64,000 nucleotides of DNA from Sphingobacteriaceae bacterium GW460-11-11-14-LB5 (GCA_002151545.1 CP021237.1:930001-994000), one strand, 5' to 3'; positions 8,904-19,546 are shown, numbered from the stretch's first letter. Program-made: numbers and translations. Notes: generated by a model from the letters alone, not told the origin.

Positions 8904-10523
8904 ATGACTATTATTAATATGAAATATTCTAATTATAAAATTAGTATCTGCCATAAAATTACGCTTGCTTTTGTATTAAGCTTAATTTGTATTGGCAATT
9001 TCTCCTGTAAGAAGATTGATGATACACAATCAGTAAGATTAGCTACAGAAGAAAGCAACTGGAAAACTTTAGAAGATGCAAGGGCAAATTTACTTTCTGT
9101 ATATGGCTTATTGCGCTCTGCTACAGTTTCTGATAATACACATTGGTTGATGGGCGATTTGCGCCAGGGAGATTTTGCGATAACGAACAGGGCAGATTTA
9201 AAATCTATTGTTTCGGGGCAGTTAAATGCACAATATCCTGTAATTAACCGTATTACCAACTGGCGCAGGTTTTATGCAGCTATTAATGCAGCGAGTATAT
9301 TTATCGAGCGTTCGAAAGAAATAGTTGGTAAAGATCCACGCTATACGCAAATAAACAATAACGTAGATGTTGCTCAGGCAAAAATGCTAAGAGGCTTTGC
9401 CTATTTTTATATGGTAAGAATTTGGGGGGATGTACCTTTGCTAACCTCTTCTCATGATGGTGATTTTGTAAAATTACCAAGAACAAATAAAGAGAAAGTA
9501 TTGCAATTCGCAACTGCTGAGGTATTGGCTGCAGCACAGGTTGTTCCTTTCAGGTATGGTGGTACCGATCCGATATTACCTGGCTTGTATTATGGTGGAA
9601 ACTGGCCAACATGGAATGGTATTATCTTTACCAGATTATCAGCCTATATTATTTTAGCGCATATTGCTGCTTGGCAGGGTAATTACCTTGATGCTGCAAA
9701 TTATTCAAAATTTGTGCTCGATAATCAATCAACTCAATATTACGTTGATGGTGCTAATCCTTTAGATTATATCGATATGGATGCCCTTACCAATAACGTC
9801 AACTACTATAGCCCGTTCGCTTTTAAACGTGCTACTTTAATGGTAGGCTTCCCTTTTGAGGCGGGTAATGGTTTATCTACAGCAAATGGACATATCGAAC
9901 AGCTTACTTTGGCTGCTCCATTTATTCCGAAAGAGACACCAGAAATGTTTGTACCAAAGGATAGTATTTTAAAAATATTTACAGATCCGCAGGATTTAAG
10001 ATTTGGTGTGATAGGTAACTCTGGATATTACAGAACCAACTACTTTACAAACTTTGCATCCGAACAACCCATCTTTAGTAAAATTAAAGTAGTAGGTACA
10101 CAGGCAGAAACTCAGGGTAATTTTACATTTTATAGTTCTTCGATGGTATTTAGCCGCTTAGAAGAAATTACTTTACTCAGGGCTGAGGCATGTGCCGTAC
10201 TTGGGCAACGTACCGAAGCTATTAATGCCTTAAACAGAGCAGCAAATTTAAGAGGACCTATTGTATACGATCCGGCATCGGGTAAGGATTTAATAGATGC
10301 CATTTTCGAAGAACGGAGAAGAGAGTTGATGGGTGAGGGTTGGAGATGGTATGATATCGTGAGATATAACAGGATTAAAAATTCTAATGGCACATTTATT
10401 AAGAAAAATGGTACGCCACTTACTTTTAAACAGTTCGAGAATGCTGGTGGTATTTACTGGCCTGTTTCTCCTGATGTAATCAACGCTAATTCATCGGTTA
10501 CTCAAAATCCATACTGGCAATAA
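8904..10523 (+). CDS. SusD/RagB-family surface lipoprotein (module 1)
   Basis: This protein of up to 539 residues is the binding partner of the preceding SusC. The lipobox is IGNFSCKK. An ATG at 8919 (MKYSNYKIS) would give a tidier signal peptide than the annotated ATG at 8904; both are in frame and neither has a strong ribosome-binding site. Typical SusD features include AKMLRGFAYFYMVRIWGDVP in the TPR-like region, EERRRELMGEGWRWYDIVRY near the C-terminus, and an end NPYWQ. A FAS1-domain lipoprotein gene follows after 14 bp, which suggests these three genes form one surface complex. Confidence 0.9.
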   Translation: MTIINMKYSNYKISICHKITLAFVLSLICIGNFSCKKIDDTQSVRLATEESNWKTLEDARANLLSVYGLLRSATVSDNTHWLMGDLRQGDFAITNRADLKSIVSGQLNAQYPVINRITNWRRFYAAINAASIFIERSKEIVGKDPRYTQINNNVDVAQAKMLRGFAYFYMVRIWGDVPLLTSSHDGDFVKLPRTNKEKVLQFATAEVLAAAQVVPFRYGGTDPILPGLYYGGNWPTWNGIIFTRLSAYIILAHIAAWQGNYLDAANYSKFVLDNQSTQYYVDGANPLDYIDMDALTNNVNYYSPFAFKRATLMVGFPFEAGNGLSTANGHIEQLTLAAPFIPKETPEMFVPKDSILKIFTDPQDLRFGVIGNSGYYRTNYFTNFASEQPIFSKIKVVGTQAETQGNFTFYSSSMVFSRLEEITLLRAEACAVLGQRTEAINALNRAANLRGPIVYDPASGKDLIDAIFEERRRELMGEGWRWYDIVRYNRIKNSNGTFIKKNGTPLTFKQFENAGGIYWPVSPDVINANSSVTQNPYWQ

Positions 10524-10537
10524 CTATTAAGAAGATC

Positions 10538-11212
10538 ATGAAAAAGAAATTATATAAGAGAAGCTTATTATTGCTGTTAGTGGTAATGGGCATTTATTTA
10601 AGTGCTTGCAAGAAAAGCGATTCGACTTATTACGATTATACCAATACGGTACAAACGTTTAAAGGCTCGGCGCTGGACTATTTAAAATCGAAGCCTAATA
10701 CTTTTGATTCACTTTTACTGGTATTAGATCGTTTTCCATTTGTAAAAGATTCTTTGACCAACCAAAAGATAACGCTGTTTGCACCTGTAAACGAAAATTT
10801 TGCAGCATCGGTAAAATATTTAAACCAAGCCAGAAAGGCAGCAGGGAAAGCACCAATTTATTTAAGCACTGCTGATCCGGATCAACTGTTGTATATGCTT
10901 TCTAAGTACATTATTAGGGGTAACAGAACAACCACCGCATATATCAATAGTGTTGATGGCATTGCGCTAAATACTATAGGCATTAACTACCCTATGCATA
11001 TTAAAGCAGTAAGATCAAATGCTTCAGGATATGTAGGTGGTGGCGCTATAACACTCGAATACAGTGATATGTATGGTTCAACTATTAAACTGGCTTGGAT
11101 AACAACAAAAACAAATGCCGTTAATATCCAGGCTGATAATGCTACTATTAATATTTTGAGTCCGTTACACAATTTCGGATTTGATGAATTTACAGCCAGA
11201 TTATTTCAATAG
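10538..11212 (+). CDS. FAS1 (fasciclin)-domain lipoprotein (module 1)
   Basis: This is a 224-residue lipoprotein with signal ending YLSACKKS, then one FAS1-like domain over about residues 45-220. FAS1 hallmarks are the early ITLFAPVNENF box (about 88-98), the LLYMLSKYIIRG segment, and a late ATINILSPLHNFGF end corresponding to the H2 box. FAS1 domains mediate adhesion or protein-protein contact. In this setting the protein is probably an accessory surface component of the SusC/D complex; that is inference. A second FAS1 lipoprotein occurs at 17099, after the second SusC/SusD pair. Confidence 0.85.
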   Translation: MKKKLYKRSLLLLLVVMGIYLSACKKSDSTYYDYTNTVQTFKGSALDYLKSKPNTFDSLLLVLDRFPFVKDSLTNQKITLFAPVNENFAASVKYLNQARKAAGKAPIYLSTADPDQLLYMLSKYIIRGNRTTTAYINSVDGIALNTIGINYPMHIKAVRSNASGYVGGGAITLEYSDMYGSTIKLAWITTKTNAVNIQADNATINILSPLHNFGFDEFTARLFQ

Positions 11213-11216
11213 CCTT

Positions 11217-12263
11217 ATGAAGATGAAAACTAATAAATACATTCTTAGTATGGGTATCATGCTATCAAGCCTGATGTTTCTGCTAACATCGTGTAAGAAA
11301 AATTTACCTGATAATAGACTATCTATAGCTAGTGATAGTCAGTATACCCAGTACCTTTATCAGCCTACTTTAGGCAGAAATACATTATTTACCAACAATT
11401 TTACCTATGGCAACTCTAGCAGGCCTTTAGATTTTAAAATTGTGAACATGCGTACTTTTGGCGGTGAGCCTGCTCCCGAGTTAACCAAACTTTATCCGGT
11501 AAAAGTATGGAAAACTGCTTATGATGGAACGGAGAAATCGCTTGCTGAGATTGAAGCCAAGCGTGTAATTGAGAACCATCCGCTTTTCGAGGTGCGTCCG
11601 CACTCTGGCGAATTTTTAATGTGGGCAGAAGCCAATTCCAATATGATTAAAGCCCAGCCAGACTCTGGTTATGTTTTCGATGTTGAAATGTCGAATACTG
11701 GTGGTCGAAAATATTTTCAGAATATGCGCCTTACGCCACTTCGCGAGCGTCCATATGAACCTTCACCTCTTGATCCGATAACTGGTCAGGGAACCTCTAC
11801 TTCTGTAAGTCCATCAGGTGTATTTATCACTGGTGTTAAAACCAATCAGTTTTTATCATCAAGTGATGTACGGGTTACTTTCAATAAACTGCCAAAAGGT
11901 TTGCCAGGTTATTCAGGCCATAGTATTAGTTTCAAATTTGTCGATACACTAGCACAAACCATCGATCCAAATAAGTTTGCGCTAACTGATTGGGGGAATC
12001 TTGTACATGGCTTTAATATGGTAAAAGATGCCAATAAAGTAAAATTTGATATCGCCTATCCAATTCCTTTAACGGCGTATCCTACAAAATATACGACAAC
12101 AGATGGCGGTGCTGCAAGGGTCGTATTCAGGTTCGACAGACAGGCCTTTGGTGCCGTACTGCTACACTGTTATGTCGCATTAAATTTTAAGATTTATGAA
12201 GAGGGCGATTGGGAAATTATCTTCCAGTTTAAGAATGATAAACCAAAATTTGATAACGACTGA
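11217..12263 (+). CDS. SusCD-associated surface lipoprotein (DUF5007-like, tentative)
   Basis: I chose the ATG at 11217 (MKMKTNKYIL), which lies after the FAS1 stop and gives a clean lipoprotein signal ending MFLLTSCKKN; an upstream TTG at 11181 would overlap the FAS1 gene. The 348-residue product has no catalytic motif I can recognise. It is predicted mostly beta, with PHSGEFLMWAEANS and GYSGHSISFKFVD segments. From memory it resembles DUF5007 proteins found beside SusC/SusD/FAS1 genes in Bacteroidota; treat that as unverified. It overlaps the next SusC by one base (TGATG), so translation is probably coupled. Confidence 0.7.
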   Translation: MKMKTNKYILSMGIMLSSLMFLLTSCKKNLPDNRLSIASDSQYTQYLYQPTLGRNTLFTNNFTYGNSSRPLDFKIVNMRTFGGEPAPELTKLYPVKVWKTAYDGTEKSLAEIEAKRVIENHPLFEVRPHSGEFLMWAEANSNMIKAQPDSGYVFDVEMSNTGGRKYFQNMRLTPLRERPYEPSPLDPITGQGTSTSVSPSGVFITGVKTNQFLSSSDVRVTFNKLPKGLPGYSGHSISFKFVDTLAQTIDPNKFALTDWGNLVHGFNMVKDANKVKFDIAYPIPLTAYPTKYTTTDGGAARVVFRFDRQAFGAVLLHCYVALNFKIYEEGDWEIIFQFKNDKPKFDND

Positions 12264-15200
12264 TGAAACTAACTAAATCAAAACAAAATATATTTCCAAT
12301 GAAGTATTTTTACAGTATAGTAATTTTATTGATTTTTGGTTTGCACAATCTGGCCTTCGCACAACAGCAAATTGCGGTTACAGGTACGGTTTATGATGGA
12401 GAATCAAAAAAGAAAGAAACCATGCCTGGCGTAAGCATCTTAAGTGCTGGCAAGGTTTTAGGTCAAACCGATGGAGAAGGCCGCTTTAGGGTAACTGTTG
12501 CTTCTAATGCAGAAATTACTTTTAAATACCTAAGTTATGTCACACAAACCATCAAGGTAAATAACCGAACAGTAATTAATTTAACATTACAGGGCGATAA
12601 TGCTACGCTTAAAGAAGTAACTGTTACCGCGGGATATCAGACAAAAACAAGAACCCTAACAACAGGCTCTACAGTAACCATTTCAGGTAAAGATATCCAG
12701 GGGCAGCCGGCAAGTGATGTAATGTCACTTTTACAAGGTAAAGTTGCTGGTTTGAACATTCAGAATAGTACGGGTGCACCAGGTTTCAGGGGCTCTATTA
12801 CCTTACGGGGTATTTCGAACATCAATGTTTCAGGTTCAGGAAGTTCTAGTTTCTTAACACCTACTTCACCATTATTTGTAATCGATGGCGTACCTGTAGA
12901 TGATAATACCAATTATTCTTATGGTTTCCAGCAGGCAGGACCAGGTGTATCGCCAATTTCTCAGATTCCGCCCGAGGATATAGAAGATATTACTACCTTG
13001 AAAGATGCTGCAGCAACTGCATTGTACGGATCGAGAGGTGCTTATGGGGTAATTTTGGTTACCACCAAACGTGGTAGCTCAAAAGTGCCTGTAGTTCGTT
13101 ACACTGGTGCCTCATTTTTCTCTTTGGTACCTCAGTTACGTACCGTAATTGGTGGTAAGGGAGAAAGGTTGTTACGTATTTCGCAGATTTTGCAGAATGA
13201 TAGTACTTATAACCATGCAATAGATTTAATCAACTCTTCACCAATTCTGGCTGATAGTTTAAATGCATACTTTAATAACTCTACCGACTGGCAATCTTTC
13301 TTTTACAGAAATACATTTAACCAAAGCCATAACGTGAATATATCAGGCGGGGATGTGGCTTTCAACTATAAAGTGGGCTTAGGTGCTTTTGATGAGACTG
13401 GTATACAAGAGAATACGGGATATTCAAGATATAATTTGAATATGAATATGCAATATAACCCAACTCCGAAGTTTAAATTGGTTGGACAGTTACAGAACTC
13501 GATCCAAAAAGTACAAACGGGGAGTGGTAATGGTTTATTAAATAGTGGTTTAGCAACTACAGGTACGGCATCAACATTACTGCCTTCACCATCGCTCTAT
13601 TCATCACAAAGTGGTGTTTTGGCACAGCTTGAAACGGATAATGACAATAAATCATTGCAAACTTTTGCAACTATTAATGCCGAATACGAAGTTTTTAGAA
13701 ATTTCAGAATCGCAACCTTCTTAAACTATACCAATAACTCTAATACAAAGGATAATTTTTCGCCAGCGGCGTTAAATGGTAACCAATCTCAATATTATAC
13801 TTATAACGATCGAGCTACCAAATTATATAACCGTAACCAGTTTTCTTATGTTTATGGCCTAAAAGATGCAGCCGGAGAAGATTCACATACCTTCAATTTG
13901 TTTGCATTTACCGAGATCAATTCGAGCTTTTTTAAGGCTGATGCGATTCTGAACCAAAAAGGAGTAAACGATCAGTTAAGAGGACCTTTAACTAACATGA
14001 CTGATTATCTAACCTCATTGGGTGGTACTATTGATTATAGGGATGATAGAAGTATAGCCTTCGCAGGTGCATTTTCTTATAACTATAGGCAAAAATATGT
14101 TTTAGACCTTAACTATCGTTTAGATGCAAACTCTGCTAACGGAGAAAATGCCCGTTATATTGCCAACCCATCAATAGCCTTAAAATGGAACTTTAACAAG
14201 GAGAAGTTTATGGAAAACGTTAAGTGGGTTGATTATGCTGATATTCGTTTAAGTTATGGTTCCAATATTCAGCCGGTAGGAGGTGTTTTCGATGCCTATG
14301 GTAAATATGCTGGAGGCCCGCGTTATAACAACAGCAATTCTATACTTTTAGACCTGGAAAGGTTGCCTAATTTAGATTTGCAGCCAACTAAAGCTACTAC
14401 TTATAATGCCGGTGTTGATTTTAGCTTGTTTCAAAACCGCTTTTCATTAAATTTTGATACCTATTATAAACAAAACGATAATATCTTCAGGTATAAAAAT
14501 ATCTCAGGCACCAATTCATTCTCAACCATTGCTTCAAATGAGATTAGTAACGTAAATTACGGTTGGGAATTCCAGGCAACTGCCCGTCCATTAAATCCGA
14601 GCAGCCCTTTTAAATGGACAATATCAGGGAACTTTGCCATAAACAGAGAAGTTTTAGCTCAACTGCCAGATGGTTTAAGAGATTTAATTTATTATGATAG
14701 AGATTTAGGACAGGATATTTATTACCGTTTAGGTACCAACTCACTTTCTAACTACCTATATAATACCAAAGGTGTATATTCTACCAATGCACAGGTACCT
14801 GTTGATCCGAATACAGGTTTACCTTATCGTGTGGGTGGTACTGGCCGATTAAATTATTTTAGGGCAGGAGATCCTATTTTTACCGATTTAGATGGTAACT
14901 ATGTACTGGATGGTAACGATAGGGTAATTGCAGGTAACTCGCAACCACAAGTTACAGGTGGATTTTATTCTTACCTGCAATGGAAGAACTGGAGCGTAGA
15001 GATTAATACCTCTTTTACCTTAGTTCGTGATATTATTAATAACCCGTTAGCTAAGCAATTCCAAAACTTCAGTTCTCCGGCATACAACAATCCGCTTAAG
15101 TCGGGTAGCTTGGTGCCTTTAAGTGAACTTAACTACTGGCGTACACCTGGTGATATAGCCACTTACGGAAACCCTTTAGACTTTGTACGTGCGGGCATTA

Positions 15201-15472
15201 TCGATCCATACAGACTTAATCAAACAGTATTCCAGGAAGACGGTTCATACTTTAAACTAAACTCCATAAAAGTATATTATATCTTTAATAAGAGCTTTAC
15301 CAGTAAATTCGGTATGAATAGGGTAAGCATCAATGCTACTGCTGCCAACCTTGGTTTTATTACGCGTTATACTGGTCCTAATCCTGAAAATGTAACCAGT
15401 TTAGGTAGAGATGATTCGGGAGGTTACCCATCTCCAAGACAGTTTACTTTAGGTTTAAACATTGAGTTTTAA
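12263..15472 (+). CDS. SusC/RagA-family TonB-dependent transporter with carboxypeptidase-D-like domain (module 2)
   Basis: This is a 1069-residue full-length SusC. After a signal peptide (ending LAFAQQ) comes the carboxypeptidase-D-like domain at about 35-120 (VTGTVYDGE, GVSILSAGKVLGQTDGEGRF), the EVTVTAGYQ linker, then the plug (DVMSLLQGKVAGLNIQNSTG, FVIDGVPVDD, TLKDAAATALYGSRGAYGV) and a barrel ending FTLGLNIEF. The start at 12263 overlaps the previous stop; an ATG at 12299 (MKYFYSIVILL) is also possible and would give a shorter signal peptide. It is clearly longer than the two other SusC proteins in the window, so the second module is not a simple recent duplicate of the first. Confidence 0.94.
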   Translation: MKLTKSKQNIFPMKYFYSIVILLIFGLHNLAFAQQQIAVTGTVYDGESKKKETMPGVSILSAGKVLGQTDGEGRFRVTVASNAEITFKYLSYVTQTIKVNNRTVINLTLQGDNATLKEVTVTAGYQTKTRTLTTGSTVTISGKDIQGQPASDVMSLLQGKVAGLNIQNSTGAPGFRGSITLRGISNINVSGSGSSSFLTPTSPLFVIDGVPVDDNTNYSYGFQQAGPGVSPISQIPPEDIEDITTLKDAAATALYGSRGAYGVILVTTKRGSSKVPVVRYTGASFFSLVPQLRTVIGGKGERLLRISQILQNDSTYNHAIDLINSSPILADSLNAYFNNSTDWQSFFYRNTFNQSHNVNISGGDVAFNYKVGLGAFDETGIQENTGYSRYNLNMNMQYNPTPKFKLVGQLQNSIQKVQTGSGNGLLNSGLATTGTASTLLPSPSLYSSQSGVLAQLETDNDNKSLQTFATINAEYEVFRNFRIATFLNYTNNSNTKDNFSPAALNGNQSQYYTYNDRATKLYNRNQFSYVYGLKDAAGEDSHTFNLFAFTEINSSFFKADAILNQKGVNDQLRGPLTNMTDYLTSLGGTIDYRDDRSIAFAGAFSYNYRQKYVLDLNYRLDANSANGENARYIANPSIALKWNFNKEKFMENVKWVDYADIRLSYGSNIQPVGGVFDAYGKYAGGPRYNNSNSILLDLERLPNLDLQPTKATTYNAGVDFSLFQNRFSLNFDTYYKQNDNIFRYKNISGTNSFSTIASNEISNVNYGWEFQATARPLNPSSPFKWTISGNFAINREVLAQLPDGLRDLIYYDRDLGQDIYYRLGTNSLSNYLYNTKGVYSTNAQVPVDPNTGLPYRVGGTGRLNYFRAGDPIFTDLDGNYVLDGNDRVIAGNSQPQVTGGFYSYLQWKNWSVEINTSFTLVRDIINNPLAKQFQNFSSPAYNNPLKSGSLVPLSELNYWRTPGDIATYGNPLDFVRAGIIDPYRLNQTVFQEDGSYFKLNSIKVYYIFNKSFTSKFGMNRVSINATAANLGFITRYTGPNPENVTSLGRDDSGGYPSPRQFTLGLNIEF

Positions 15473-15484
15473 AATTTTAAGAAA

Positions 15485-17026
15485 ATGAAAAATATTAAAT
15501 ATATAATCCTGTTTGCCGCATTGGTTTTTACCACCGCAGGGTGTAAAAAGTTTCTCAATGTAACACCGATTGAAGCTCAGTCAGGCAATAATTTTTGGAA
15601 AACCCGCGAAGAGGTAGAAGGATTTACAAATGGCATTTATGCCCGGTTAAGATCAAAAGTAGCCGGTACACCACAATTTTTTAATGGTGATGATCGTGCC
15701 TTTTTCCCGGCATTAGAAATTCGGGGTAATAGTATAAATGTATTGAGTATAGATGGCGATGGAGCCAATACCTTTAACGCCTTAATTGGAAACAATATGA
15801 AGTTTATTGTTTCCAGAGGTAACCGTTATGATAATTTGATGAAAAAAATTATGAGCTGGAAAGAGTGGTACGATGTAATCGCTGCATCAAACATCATGTA
15901 TTTCGAAATCGATAAGGTGCCATCTTCTAGCTTGCAGGATGCAGACAGAAGGAGGTATAAAGCAGAAGCGGTATTTTTACGTAACCTGAGTTATATGTTT
16001 ATCTGCAAGTTATTTGGTGATGCAGTTTATTATACAGAAGCTTATCACAGTACACCACTAGCAAGAACCCCTCAGGTAGAAGTAATGAAAAAATGCATAG
16101 CAGATATGACAGCTGCTAAAGCTGATTTGCCTACCACTTATAACGATGTTTCTTCAAATGGTTTTAGACCTACCAAAGCAACTGCAGTTGCCTTGTTAAT
16201 GCATTTAAATATGTGGGCTGCAGCATGGGATAATGAGAATAAAACAAAATATTACGAAGCTGTAAAAACATTGGCAACAGAATTGGATACCTATACCAAT
16301 TATAAGCTTTTACCAATTACTTCAGAAAATACGCTGAAAATTTTTAAAGGACGGAGTTCGGAAAATTTATTTGGCATATTACAAGATTTTAACTACGGCG
16401 AAGGCTTTTCTTTACCTGCAGGTTTCTCTTATTATTTCTCACATTATCCTTACCGTGGTACAGTAACTAAAACGGCAAGTTCTATGGCTTATAATAAAGA
16501 TTATATCAGTAAGCTTTACCCTGCAGGTATTCCTGATGCCAGGTTAACCAACTGGTTCGAAAACTATGATTCAGGAACAGGTACTTTCCAGTTTAAAAAA
16601 TTTGCAAATATTTATACAACGGGATCTGGTTCTGCTATATCAGTTACGAGCGACGATAGTGCTATCATTTTCAGATTGCCTGATTGTTATTTATTAACTG
16701 CTGAAGCACTTGCCGAACTTGGCGATGAAGGTGGAGCAAGAGATTTTACCAATAGGGTAAGAGAGGCCGCGGCTGCACCTCCAATCGTGTTAAGCGGACA
16801 AGATTTGAAAGACGAAATATATAGAGAAAGATGCAGGGAGCTGATTGGCGAGGGGCAGTTCTTTTTCGATCTGGTAAGAACAAAGCGGGTTGTAAATTCT
16901 GATTTTACTAAATCACCTATTTCAGTTGCTAACCTAAATGCAGGTGCATGGACCTGGCCTTTAACCATTAGTGCTGATGAGCGTAGTGCAAACCCATATT
17001 TAATTGGTAATAATTTTTGGAATTAA
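15485..17026 (+). CDS. SusD/RagB-family surface lipoprotein (module 2)
   Basis: This 513-residue protein has a lipoprotein signal ending TTAGCKKF. SusD traits include TPIEAQSGNNFWKTREEVEG near the N-terminus, EAVFLRNLSYMFICKLFGDA in the helical core, and YRERCRELIGEGQFFFDLVR near the C-terminus. It lies 12 bp after the SusC stop and 72 bp before a second FAS1 lipoprotein, repeating the order of module 1. Confidence 0.9.
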   Translation: MKNIKYIILFAALVFTTAGCKKFLNVTPIEAQSGNNFWKTREEVEGFTNGIYARLRSKVAGTPQFFNGDDRAFFPALEIRGNSINVLSIDGDGANTFNALIGNNMKFIVSRGNRYDNLMKKIMSWKEWYDVIAASNIMYFEIDKVPSSSLQDADRRRYKAEAVFLRNLSYMFICKLFGDAVYYTEAYHSTPLARTPQVEVMKKCIADMTAAKADLPTTYNDVSSNGFRPTKATAVALLMHLNMWAAAWDNENKTKYYEAVKTLATELDTYTNYKLLPITSENTLKIFKGRSSENLFGILQDFNYGEGFSLPAGFSYYFSHYPYRGTVTKTASSMAYNKDYISKLYPAGIPDARLTNWFENYDSGTGTFQFKKFANIYTTGSGSAISVTSDDSAIIFRLPDCYLLTAEALAELGDEGGARDFTNRVREAAAAPPIVLSGQDLKDEIYRERCRELIGEGQFFFDLVRTKRVVNSDFTKSPISVANLNAGAWTWPLTISADERSANPYLIGNNFWN

Positions 17027-17098
17027 TAGGATGATGCAACTATCAGTAAACAAATTTATACCTGCTGGTAGCTTCATTAGCTTTTAAAATATAAGACA

Positions 17099-17842
17099 AT
17101 GAAAAATAAAGATAAGACGCTATTATTTTCCCTAATCTGTATGCTATTGGCATTAGCCAGTTGTAAGAAATACTATCAGGAAACTGGGGTTCATGATGCA
17201 AAATATAATGGAAACATACTCCAGTATATGGAAGAAAAAAAACCATTCTTCGATTCTACTCTAACTGTTATTAAACTAGCAGGTATGGCTGATGTGGTTA
17301 GCAAAGAAAATATCACATTTTTTGCTCCGCCAAGTGGCTCTATTTATAAATCAATTAAACAATTAAACGTATATTTAAGGGTACAGGGTAAAGATACGGT
17401 ATCTAAACTTTCACAAATCAAACCTTTGGTATGGAAGAATATACTTTCTCAGTATATCTTTAAAGGCGCGAGCCGCTTGAAAGATTATCCACAGCGCGAT
17501 ACATTATCTTATCTGGCTTATCCAGGCCAGGGTTATGCCTCTTATGGGAACAGGATTATGAATATTGGTGTAATTTTTAACGATGCTGTAGTCTACAATG
17601 CTGCGGGAGCAGAAATATCAAGAGTTTCCTATGCAGGCTATCGCCAGTTATACCTGGCTTATATCCCTGATTTATCGAACCCACAGGTGTCATTGATTAA
17701 TATTCCGGTAGCAACTTCTGATATACAGCCTACAAACGGTGTTTTACATGTGTTAACCAAGAGTAAACACAATTTTGGCTTTAATACATACACGTTTATC
17801 GAACAGGCCATATCGGCAGGTATAGATCCGGCAACGCCATAG
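17099..17842 (+). CDS. FAS1 (fasciclin)-domain lipoprotein (module 2)
   Basis: This is a 247-residue lipoprotein with signal ending LALASCKKY. A single diverged FAS1-like domain covers about residues 35-235: NITFFAPPSGSIY matches the H1 box, IKPLVWKNILSQYIFKG the central helix, and NGVLHVLTKSKHNFGF the H2 box. It occupies the same position after SusC/SusD as the gene at 10538, but the two are clearly diverged, so the pairing with each transporter appears old and kept. The role in the surface complex is inferred from position only. Confidence 0.82.
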   Translation: MKNKDKTLLFSLICMLLALASCKKYYQETGVHDAKYNGNILQYMEEKKPFFDSTLTVIKLAGMADVVSKENITFFAPPSGSIYKSIKQLNVYLRVQGKDTVSKLSQIKPLVWKNILSQYIFKGASRLKDYPQRDTLSYLAYPGQGYASYGNRIMNIGVIFNDAVVYNAAGAEISRVSYAGYRQLYLAYIPDLSNPQVSLINIPVATSDIQPTNGVLHVLTKSKHNFGFNTYTFIEQAISAGIDPATP

Positions 17843-17872
17843 TTTAATATTTCACTCGTAAATTGAATAAAA

Positions 17873-19546
17873 ATGTTAAATAACATAAAATATAAATTTA
17901 AGGCCCATTTGTTTTTGGCAATATGCCTGACAGCAACTTTTGTTTCCTGCAAAAAACAGAATGGTCTAACAGAAGATCCTTACGCCGGGGGTAAAAAACC
18001 TTTGGATATTACTTTCGTTACTAAAACTATCGAACCAGATGTGGTAAATGCGGGCGAGGTGTTAAGCGTAAAGGTAAAAGGATTGAATAAGTATATCAAC
18101 GATTTTAAAGTATACGTAAATGAAGTTGAAGCCGAGGTGGTTACAGGATCAACTAACGATAGCACATTAACCTTTAAGGTTCCAATTACTGCCAGTACAG
18201 GTAGTATGTGGATTACCTCACAAGGACAAAGCTTTTTTGGCCCATTGGTTAAAGTGGGGGGTAAGGTAAGTGTAGATCCTACATGGAAGGTAATTAATGG
18301 CGCAACAAATAGTACGGGTATGAGCACTGTGTATGATATAGAGGGCTTAGCAAACGGTAACTACTTTGTAGGTGGAGCCTTTAATAATTTCGAATTAAAA
18401 GGTACAGAGAAAGTGCCAATAGGAGGTATTGCTCAAATAACCGGAGATGGGGCTTATACCACAAGTGGAGTCGCTTTTGGTAAAGCAGCTGGTGGTGCTG
18501 GCAAGTACATTAATTCGATTACAAGAATTGCAACAGGTAGCCAGGCTGGTAAATTTATTATTGGTGGTAGTTTTACCTCTTTTAATTCTACACGCCCGAA
18601 CCGTCAAACGTTAAATAATGTGGCAAGGTTAAATACCACTGGATCATTGGATAGTTTGGTGCTTACCAATGTTATTAATCCAAAACCACAGGAAATTTAT
18701 AAAAATGGTGATACTGTCAGTGCATTTAATGCCGGTGTAGATGGGCCAGTTAGGAAAACATTCGTTTTTGGCGAGCAAGTTTACCTTGTTGGTAGTTTTA
18801 ATAATTATAAACGAATGTATCTGCCAAACTCTAGTTACGATGAAAAGGTTTACGATTTAACCAGAATGCGCCAAATGGTCAGGGTAAATATGGATGGTAC
18901 GATGGATTCGACCTTTCATTATAACAAATCTACACGCCAGAGTGCTGTAGGTGCAAATGGGGTAATTTTAGATGCTATGATGCAGGCCGATGGAAAATTG
19001 ATCCTGGCGGGTACTTTTACCACATTTAATGGTGTACAGGCCAATAGAATTGTGAGGTTAAACTTAGATGGCAGTGTAGATAACAGCTTTAGTGTAGGGG
19101 CAGCGGCAAATGGAGATATTTACTCGATCAGATACAATGCTAATACCGATAAAATTGTAATCGCAGGCACATTTACCAGCTTTAACGGAAAAGCATCTGC
19201 TGGTGTTAACTTACTAAATGCAAATGGTTCTAACGTTACTACGTTTAATCCGCTTCCAATAACAGGGGGCATAGCTACTTTCGTAGGGCAGCTTAATAAC
19301 GGTAAAATAATTGTTAGCGGTTCTTTTAACAAATACGGCGATTATTTACGGCAAGGATTTATGGTATTAGAAAGCAATGGACAATTGGCTGTTGGTTATA
19401 ATAATACAGGAGGTTTTCAAGGTACAGTTTACGATATGCTCGAAACTTCAATCAGTACTGGTTCGCAAGTAATTTTGGTAGGAGATATTTTGCGCTTCAA
19501 CACCTTTTTACCACGCAACTTATTACGCCTAACTTTTTCTAATTGA
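17873..19546 (+). CDS. Surface lipoprotein with IPT/TIG-like and delta-60-type beta-propeller repeats (DUF5008-like, tentative)
   Basis: This 557-residue lipoprotein has a signal ending FVSCKKQN. Residues about 40-130 look like an IPT/TIG immunoglobulin-type domain (VVNAGEVLSVKVKGLN). From about 150 onwards it has repeated units such as DAMMQADGKLILAGTFTTFN and RLNLDGSVDNSF, followed by NTDKIVIAGTFTSFNG; these match the delta-60 repeat style, which folds as a propeller-like beta structure. No catalytic residues are apparent. A binding or scaffold role at the surface is likely. From memory this layout is seen in DUF5008 proteins; not verified. Confidence 0.72.
   Translation: MLNNIKYKFKAHLFLAICLTATFVSCKKQNGLTEDPYAGGKKPLDITFVTKTIEPDVVNAGEVLSVKVKGLNKYINDFKVYVNEVEAEVVTGSTNDSTLTFKVPITASTGSMWITSQGQSFFGPLVKVGGKVSVDPTWKVINGATNSTGMSTVYDIEGLANGNYFVGGAFNNFELKGTEKVPIGGIAQITGDGAYTTSGVAFGKAAGGAGKYINSITRIATGSQAGKFIIGGSFTSFNSTRPNRQTLNNVARLNTTGSLDSLVLTNVINPKPQEIYKNGDTVSAFNAGVDGPVRKTFVFGEQVYLVGSFNNYKRMYLPNSSYDEKVYDLTRMRQMVRVNMDGTMDSTFHYNKSTRQSAVGANGVILDAMMQADGKLILAGTFTTFNGVQANRIVRLNLDGSVDNSFSVGAAANGDIYSIRYNANTDKIVIAGTFTSFNGKASAGVNLLNANGSNVTTFNPLPITGGIATFVGQLNNGKIIVSGSFNKYGDYLRQGFMVLESNGQLAVGYNNTGGFQGTVYDMLETSISTGSQVILVGDILRFNTFLPRNLLRLTFSN

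Noticed and set aside
16687..16968. Antisense open frame inside the SusD gene at 15485 (similar cases at 17980-18327 and 37420-37779)
   Set aside because: Codon shadow of a well-supported gene on the other strand, with no recognisable protein features.
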